Assembly (NCBI GenBank): GCA_900317215.1
Contig: ONFW01000072.1
Coordinates: forward strand, 1 to 18,602
From: an uncultured Eubacteriales bacterium
Lineage (GTDB): Bacteria; Bacillota; Clostridia; Oscillospirales; Acutalibacteraceae
DNA length: 18,602 bases
Direction of reading: 5' to 3'
Shown: positions 13,316 through 18,602 of the stretch, piece by piece
How the letters are laid out: every line of letters begins with the position of its first letter
Position numbering within the stretch: the first letter of the stretch is position 1
Made by a program: the position numbers and the translations under genes
The notes under the pieces: model-generated
Told to the model about the DNA's origin: nothing
The model's database searches: none
The model's input: only the letters and a program-made list of their open reading frames with translations

Positions 13316-14083
13316 ATGAAAACAAGTAGTATAGTGACAAGGACAGTCGTATGTACGGTATGTCTGTTTATGATGGTGTGGTATGCAAATTCAAGGATAA
13401 TAACTATTGGCAGCGCAGCGGGAACGGCGTTCTTTCTGATGCTGGGGTTGTGCGCGGTATTTTTTGACAAGCTGAAGGCACTTGCAAAAAGGCTCAGAAA
13501 AAACAAGGCTATGAGGATAATAACTGATTTTTGTTCCCTTGCCGTGCTTGCAGCAGCGCTTCACCTTATCGTGATATCCTGTCTTATGACGGCGTATGCG
13601 CTGAAGGCTCCGGTCAAGCCGTCAACGCTTGTTGTTCTCGGCTGTCAGGTAAACGGCACATCACCGAGTCTGATGCTCAGAAGAAGGATTGACGCCGCAT
13701 GGAAATACCTTGAGGAGCATCCGGATACGCAATGTGTGCTTTCGGGCGGTCAGGGTCCTAACGAGGGTATCAGCGAAGCACAGTGCATGTACGATCAGCT
13801 TGTAAAGGCCGGTATAGCTCCCGAAAGATTATATATGGAGGATAAGTCGTCATCTACGGAGGAGAATCTTAAATATACCTATAAGCTGATAGAGGAAAAA
13901 GGACTTAACAGAGAGCTTGCAATAGTAACGGACGGCTTCCATGAATTCAGAGCGGCAATGATAGCCGAGAAATTAGGTCTTAGCTGTTCGGCAGTGCCGT
14001 CGGATACGCCGTTGTATCTTGCGGCAAATTTTACTACAAGAGAACTGATAGCTGTAACTGCGGAGCTGTTCGGGCTTGCCTGA
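13316..14083 (+). CDS. Membrane protein with DUF218 (YdcF/SanA-like) domain
   Basis: A 255-residue membrane protein. Three hydrophobic segments (about 7-24, 28-50 and 68-94) precede a DUF218 domain at about 103-250. The domain shows TLVVLGCQVNG (104-114), VLSGGQGPNEGISEAQCM (141-158), the SSSTEENLKY segment (178-187) and IVTDGFHEFRA (203-213), all typical of the YdcF/SanA/ElyC family. The family is linked to envelope integrity and peptidoglycan-precursor or vancomycin-related phenotypes, but its reaction is not established. ATG 13316 is chosen because AAGGAAG (13302-13308) sits seven bases upstream. A 54-bp gap with no terminator joins it to the S8 protease gene, so cotranscription is likely. 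Confidence 0.85.
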   Translation: MKTSSIVTRTVVCTVCLFMMVWYANSRIITIGSAAGTAFFLMLGLCAVFFDKLKALAKRLRKNKAMRIITDFCSLAVLAAALHLIVISCLMTAYALKAPVKPSTLVVLGCQVNGTSPSLMLRRRIDAAWKYLEEHPDTQCVLSGGQGPNEGISEAQCMYDQLVKAGIAPERLYMEDKSSSTEENLKYTYKLIEEKGLNRELAIVTDGFHEFRAAMIAEKLGLSCSAVPSDTPLYLAANFTTRELIAVTAELFGLA

Positions 14084-14137
14084 GCTTGAAGACGGCGGGG
14101 AGGATCTGCTGCCGCAGAAGACAGAGGAGAGGATCCG

Positions 14138-17100
14138 ATGAAAAAAGGAATGTGGCTTGCGCTGCTGGCCGTAGTGTTGACTGCGGTGATAATAGCGCTG
14201 CCGGTCGCGCAGTCGGAGCTTACGCAAAAAAAGACCACGACTTCAACTGCGGTCGAAAAACTGAACAGAAATATTGTCGAGAGCTCTGATAAGGAGCCGT
14301 TGCAGACAAAAAACAGCAATACCGAGGTAAAGGACGAGACCGTCACCTTTCTGGTGCTGCTTGAGGAGACACCGCTAATAGATAAGCTGGGTGCTTCGTC
14401 GCACAAATACGGAAGCGTTAAGGAGCTTATCCTTTCTACTGAGGGAAAGTCCTTCTGCGATGCAGAAAGAAAAAGTCAGGCGGTGGCAAAGGCGAGCATA
14501 AAAAAGCTTGTTCCCGAGGCTGTTCTTGACGGAGGCAGAACCTTTTCCGCGTTGTTCAACGGGCTGACCGTAAGGGCGCCGATGACGGCAAGGGAAAAGC
14601 TTGAGAGCATAAAGGGCATAGACTCGGTATTTGTACTGAGGGATGACTATGTTTTCTTTGACAATGACGGTCAGACCGTAGAAAAGACGGCTGCTGCCGT
14701 AAATACACAGAAGCTCACAGAGACTCAGCGGAGCTCCGCAGGGCTTGACGGTGAGCTGATCGGAAGGTATGGAGGAGCGGGAACTCTGATCGCTGTCATA
14801 GATAACGGCTTTGATACGGAGGCGGATGTGTTTTCGGAATATCCCGAGGAGGACAGGATATCACCCTCGGTGATCTCGGAGCTTGGCAAGAGGATGAGCT
14901 TCAATATTTCTGCGGATGACGGCAGGGCATTGGTGTATCTCAGTCCCAAAATACCATTTGCTTATGATTATGCCGAAAACGATAACGATACTGACAGCGA
15001 ATATGCATCTCACGGTACTGCGGCAGCATCAATAGCCGCAGGCAATAACGGAGAAGCATCACAGCTGCCGTATAAGGGAGCTGCCTTTGATGCCCAGCTT
15101 GCTTTGATGAAGATAGCTGACAGGAGCAACAGGATCAGTACGGCGGCGTTTCTTGCTGCTCTTGATGATTCTGTCAAGCTCGGGGCGGATATCGTGAATA
15201 TCGGCTTCGGCTCCTATGAGCAGAATGAGATAACGGGGCTGCTGAGAAGCGCCTTTGAAAAAATGAGAAAAGCAGGTATGCTTGTGTTTGCCGCAGCGGG
15301 AAACGGAGCCTATAACGGTTATGACGAAGGAGAAAAGCCTGCAGCGGCGGATATCTTTTATTCCTCGGAGAATGTCCTGTCATCAGGCAGAGGAGTGATC
15401 TCTGCAGGCTCTGCAGAAAACAGCGTTACTCTGAATAAATCTATCATAATAAACGGAACTAAGCTGTATTATACTGATCTGAGCCAAAAAAGCCTGACTT
15501 CGTCAGTCGGCACGGTGAAGAATATAGGTACTGCGCTCGGAGCTTCCGATAAAACGGCACAGTACAATGAGTACATTTATGCAGGTGAATACAGTGGAAA
15601 GGACTCTCTCTCGGGTATAAGGATCAAGGGCAGGCTGGTGATCCTTTCCTCGGTGAGTGAGGAGCAGGCTGAGCAGGCCTGTCGGGATGCGACTGAGCAC
15701 GGGGCGGCTTCGGTGGCGTTCATTGGCGCTTCAAATTATGACATACCTTTGTCAGACATGGATATCCCCGTTATCGGGCTGAATGATGCGAACAGCTCTC
15801 TGTTTTCTGATGCTGAGGGAACATTCATTATGGATCTTGACGGAGAGGTGACGGAAACAGGCAAGCCTGCTGCTGTTTCTGAATTCACATCATACGGTGT
15901 TTCCGATGAGCTTGATATGGGAACAAGGCTCGTTGCTGTGGGAGAGGATGTTCTTGCGGCAAATGCCGACGGCGGGTTTGAGCTTATCTCAGGCACCTCC
16001 GCTGCGACGCCGCTCGTTTCGGGAGCTTATGCCGTGCTCAGACAGTATATCCTGAGCAATGATGACCTCGCGGCAGCATACGGCAGAAACACTCAGGAGC
16101 TTATTTCAGAGGTTATGCTCAGCGCTGCTGTTCCGATAGAATACGGAGCCGCACCTTCGGATAATAAGCCGCTTTATTATTCTCCGAGGCTGCAGGGCTT
16201 CGGAAAGCTTGACGTAAGCAATGCGATAGGAGCGAAGGCGCATTTTTACGATTTGTCGGGGCTTTCCTCGGTGAAGCTCGGAGACAGCGAGAGCGATACT
16301 TTGAAATTCAGCTTTTCTCTGCGGAACGATTCCGAAGAGCCGAGGAGCTTTTCGTTCTCATGCTCTGTTCAGACCGACAAGGCAGTCAAGGCTCAGAACG
16401 GGAAAATTGAAAACGCTCTTGAACCGAGATCACTTGATGATGTGTCTGAGGTGACGTTTTACAGCGGTGATGAGCCTGTGACAGAAAAGGAGATCGGCGC
16501 CGGAATGAGCGAGGAAATAACGGTGCAGATCAAAATTGAAGACTCTGCTGTTTCTGAGCTGAAGGAGCAATTTACGTCGGGATTCTATATTGAGGGCTAT
16601 ATCTTTGCATCTGCTGAAGGCTCAACGGTGTCTCTGCCGTTTATGGGCTTCAACGGGTCGCTGAAGGATGCTGATATCTTTGACAGCACGGTATATGATG
16701 ACGAAGCAGCCGTTACGGGGCATGAAAGCTCTCTTGTTGCAGCGGCTTACAAATACGGAAAGAGCACCTCGTGCGAGCTTGTGTATCAGGATGGTGTGCT
16801 TCTGTTCTCGCCCGAGGCGGTGAGAAGCTATGAGGACGATACAGAATACGGCAATGCGGTCATACTTCCGGAGCTGTATACTCTGTGCAACGTATATGAG
16901 CTGTGCATAAGGATATATGACGCTTCGGGAAAAGCTCTGTTCACGGAACAGCTTGGAGATTTCTCCTCGCACAGATATCCTGACAGAAGCGCGTATGAAA
17001 AACTGAGCCTGAGCAAGAGCTTTCGAGAATTCTTCTCAAAGCTTTCACGAGGCAGGTATACCTATGAGATAAGCGCCCGCAATATGCTCAGCAGCGGTTT

Positions 17101-17971
17101 GCTTTCTGAGGTGAAAAAGACAAGCTTCCGGTTTGAGCTTGACAATGTCAGACCGGATAAGGTCAGCGATGAGACATTTTCCGAAAACGGAAGGCTCATT
17201 CTTGAGCTTACGGCGTCAGACAGCGGCGGAATAAGCGGATTTGAGCTATACGGAGCGGCCTATGACAGCAAAAACGACAAATACAGTTATATCGATAGTA
17301 TTGACAGCGTCATAGAGGCAGGGTATATATCAGATACTGCCTATAGCTTTATGGAAATGAGGATTAATGATAACGGCTCCTATACGTTCCGTTATGATAT
17401 CACTAACCTCAGCGGAGAACTGAGAAAGCTCTCTGTAAATACCGATACATGGCAGATAAACAGTCTTTATCAGAAAATAGCATACAAGGCTATTGACAAT
17501 GCCGGTAATTCCTCGGAGGTAAGGCTGGCTGATGCGATAGAATACGGCAGTGCAGAGTTTATATTTACAGACCAGAACGGCAAGCCCGCCCCGGGGATAG
17601 GGATCAGGCTCGGGAGCAGCCTGATTTATTCTGACAGAAACGGAAGGGCCTTTTTTGAAAAGCTTGAGCCTGATTACTATCCTGCTGTACTGTATTATGA
17701 CAGCGAGTTCTATAGCATAGACGTAAAGAGCTATCTTGTCGGCATAACAAAGGAACACCCCGATTACAGAATGGAACAGAGTGTTGAATTTTTCGGGACA
17801 TATCCCGAAGGACTGAACAGCGATGAAATAGTGATCGAAAAGACAAGAGCGGATAGCTTTTTGGAGGAGCAGGAGAGAGACGAGCCTGTATACGCTTTTG
17901 TATTTGTGGGTTCGGTGCTTGCAGTCTGCATAATGCTGTTTATTCTGCGCAAAAGCTATACTCATAAATAG
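14138..17971 (+). CDS. Membrane-anchored subtilisin-like (S8) serine protease
   Basis: A 1277-residue surface protease. Residues 1-26 form a signal peptide (KKGMWLALLAVVLTAVIIAL). A propeptide-like I9-type region (about 68-165) precedes the S8 catalytic domain with Asp222 (LIAVIDNGFD), His292 (YASHGTAAA), oxyanion Asn389 (AAAGNGAYNG) and Ser621 (ISGTSAATPLVSG). A PA-like insert (about 424-551; IRIKGRLVILSS and VPVIGLN-type strands) splits the catalytic domain, as in lactocepin and C5a peptidase. Residues 700-1130 hold several beta-sandwich domains; about 1135-1205 resembles a carboxypeptidase-regulatory/Cna-B-like repeat. The C-terminus ends with one membrane helix and a basic tail (RKSYTHK), with no LPXTG. 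The ATG follows GAGGAGAGG (14124-14132). Substrates are unknown. Confidence 0.9.
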   Translation: MKKGMWLALLAVVLTAVIIALPVAQSELTQKKTTTSTAVEKLNRNIVESSDKEPLQTKNSNTEVKDETVTFLVLLEETPLIDKLGASSHKYGSVKELILSTEGKSFCDAERKSQAVAKASIKKLVPEAVLDGGRTFSALFNGLTVRAPMTAREKLESIKGIDSVFVLRDDYVFFDNDGQTVEKTAAAVNTQKLTETQRSSAGLDGELIGRYGGAGTLIAVIDNGFDTEADVFSEYPEEDRISPSVISELGKRMSFNISADDGRALVYLSPKIPFAYDYAENDNDTDSEYASHGTAAASIAAGNNGEASQLPYKGAAFDAQLALMKIADRSNRISTAAFLAALDDSVKLGADIVNIGFGSYEQNEITGLLRSAFEKMRKAGMLVFAAAGNGAYNGYDEGEKPAAADIFYSSENVLSSGRGVISAGSAENSVTLNKSIIINGTKLYYTDLSQKSLTSSVGTVKNIGTALGASDKTAQYNEYIYAGEYSGKDSLSGIRIKGRLVILSSVSEEQAEQACRDATEHGAASVAFIGASNYDIPLSDMDIPVIGLNDANSSLFSDAEGTFIMDLDGEVTETGKPAAVSEFTSYGVSDELDMGTRLVAVGEDVLAANADGGFELISGTSAATPLVSGAYAVLRQYILSNDDLAAAYGRNTQELISEVMLSAAVPIEYGAAPSDNKPLYYSPRLQGFGKLDVSNAIGAKAHFYDLSGLSSVKLGDSESDTLKFSFSLRNDSEEPRSFSFSCSVQTDKAVKAQNGKIENALEPRSLDDVSEVTFYSGDEPVTEKEIGAGMSEEITVQIKIEDSAVSELKEQFTSGFYIEGYIFASAEGSTVSLPFMGFNGSLKDADIFDSTVYDDEAAVTGHESSLVAAAYKYGKSTSCELVYQDGVLLFSPEAVRSYEDDTEYGNAVILPELYTLCNVYELCIRIYDASGKALFTEQLGDFSSHRYPDRSAYEKLSLSKSFREFFSKLSRGRYTYEISARNMLSSGLLSEVKKTSFRFELDNVRPDKVSDETFSENGRLILELTASDSGGISGFELYGAAYDSKNDKYSYIDSIDSVIEAGYISDTAYSFMEMRINDNGSYTFRYDITNLSGELRKLSVNTDTWQINSLYQKIAYKAIDNAGNSSEVRLADAIEYGSAEFIFTDQNGKPAPGIGIRLGSSLIYSDRNGRAFFEKLEPDYYPAVLYYDSEFYSIDVKSYLVGITKEHPDYRMEQSVEFFGTYPEGLNSDEIVIEKTRADSFLEEQERDEPVYAFVFVGSVLAVCIMLFILRKSYTHK

Positions 17972-18078
17972 CTTGCAGCAGGTGGAACAATTATCAGGAA
18001 ATGACGGTCGATAGCATACCGTGGCTTATTGATCGCTATAGTATTTCTTTTCGGTCTGAGCACAGCGGTGTATTGCGC

Positions 18079-18107
18079 TTGACAATGCATGAGTTTTGCT
18101 GTTTAAT
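18079..18107 (+). promoter_or_regulatory. Promoter of the DJ-1 family gene
   Basis: TTGACA (18079-18084) is consensus and TTTAAT (18102-18107) is a fair -10 box with 17-bp spacing. The predicted transcript starts near 18114, leaving a leader of about 60 bases with no evident structured element before the GTG at 18177. The 205 bp between the protease stop and this gene otherwise contains no ORF. Confidence 0.7.
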
Positions 18108-18176
18108 AGTAGTATAGTGCAAGGAAAACTATGGGTTCAGAGTGATCTGCCCGGATAGATAAACGGAGGAATAAAA

Positions 18177-18602
18177 GTGGTATATTTGTTTTTAGCAGAA
18201 GGCTTTGAAGAAATAGAGGCGCTCACCCCTGTTGATGTTCTTCGCAGAGGCGGTGTGCAGGTGGTCACCGTCGGCGTTGGCGGAGCAACAGTCAAAGGCT
18301 CTCACGGGATCCGTGTCGGCGCCGATATAAGCGACAGCGAGCTTGTCAGCTTTGAGGGTGCAGAAGCCGTTGTCCTTCCCGGAGGTATGCCGGGAACGAA
18401 AAATCTTGATGCCTGCGGTAAGGTGCATGAGGCGATAGGATACTGCATCGAAAACGGTGTAGTTCTCGGTGCGATATGCGCTGCGCCCTCTATCCTCGGA
18501 CGTGCAGGCGTTCTCAAGGGCAAAAGGGCTGTGTGCTATCCCGGATTTGAGGGCGAGCTCAAGGGCTGTGTTCCTGCTGAAAATAAGGTCTGCCGTGACG
18601 GA
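18177..18602 (+). CDS. DJ-1/PfpI (ThiJ/YajL) family protein, 3' truncated by window
   Basis: The first 142 codons of a DJ-1 superfamily protein; the frame stays open at the window end (family length about 180-190). Conserved marks are Glu14 in AEGFEEIEALTPVDVLRRGG (7-26), VLPGGMPGTKNL (66-77) and the nucleophilic Cys101 in GAICAAPSILG (98-108), whose pattern AxCAAP is the family's nucleophile elbow. Members act variously as stress-related chaperone/glyoxalase or deglycase-like proteins; the exact reaction here is not known. Start GTG 18177 is preceded by GGAGGA about nine bases upstream. It has its own promoter and is not obviously linked to the protease. Confidence 0.9.
   Translation, partial: MVYLFLAEGFEEIEALTPVDVLRRGGVQVVTVGVGGATVKGSHGIRVGADISDSELVSFEGAEAVVLPGGMPGTKNLDACGKVHEAIGYCIENGVVLGAICAAPSILGRAGVLKGKRAVCYPGFEGELKGCVPAENKVCRDG

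Noticed and set aside
18004..18022. Hairpin ACGGT/ACCGT after the S8 protease gene as a terminator
   Set aside because: The stem is only 5 bp with a nine-base loop and no adjacent T run, too weak to call.

Overview
The window looks like a chromosomal segment of a Gram-positive gut-type Clostridia, most likely an Oscillospiraceae/Ruminococcus relative. This is an inference from strong AGGAGG ribosome binding sites, frequent GTG and TTG starts, ATA/AGA/AGG-rich codon use in ordinary genes, sigma-A-type promoters with 17-bp spacers, and the Clostridia-style SerC, SerA and MetA sequences. I cannot name the species from the sequence alone.

Region 1 (1-9262, + strand) is a tightly packed, phage-derived structural operon. 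In order it holds: the end of the large terminase, portal, a prohead protease fused to a scaffold-like tail, a small decoration-like protein, an HK97-fold major capsid protein, two connector/stopper-like proteins, a tail-terminator-like protein, a tail-tube-like protein, a 51-residue acidic ORF, and then a myovirus/PBSX-type baseplate series. The baseplate series is a LysM hub protein, gp27/XkdQ-like hub, gpV/gp45-like spike, gp25/W-like wedge, baseplate J and a YmfQ/XkdU-like protein. Every frame is open, and most junctions are 1-20 bp gaps or 4-bp stop/start overlaps. Genes expected in a working contractile phage are missing: tail sheath between terminator and tube, a full tail assembly chaperone and tape measure between tube and LysM protein, tail fibres, lysis genes and any integration module at the right end. 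The right end stops within a few bases of host-type genes. This sheathless, tape-measure-less head-plus-baseplate set is the most unusual thing in the window. It may be a domesticated or gene-transfer-agent-like particle, or a clean deletion derivative of a prophage.

Region 2 (9264-13132) is amino acid metabolism. A small minus-strand hypothetical gene with its own terminator sits between the phage module and metA (homoserine O-acyltransferase, minus strand). metA is transcribed divergently from serC-serA (phosphoserine aminotransferase and 3-phosphoglycerate dehydrogenase). The two divergent promoters are near consensus and flank about 130 bp with an inverted repeat and a two-turn-spaced direct repeat. 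metA feeds O-acylhomoserine into methionine and cysteine synthesis; serC and serA make the phosphoserine that leads to serine. A classical terminator closes serA.

Region 3 (13219-17971) is a two-gene cell-surface unit with its own promoter: a three-helix membrane protein with a DUF218/YdcF-SanA domain, then a 1277-residue membrane-anchored subtilisin-type (S8) protease with pro-domain-like region, PA-like insert and C-terminal beta-sandwich domains.

Region 4 (18079-18602) starts a DJ-1/PfpI-family gene with a good promoter; it runs off the window end. I saw no tRNA, rRNA, CRISPR array, insertion sequence, integrase or convincing att site.
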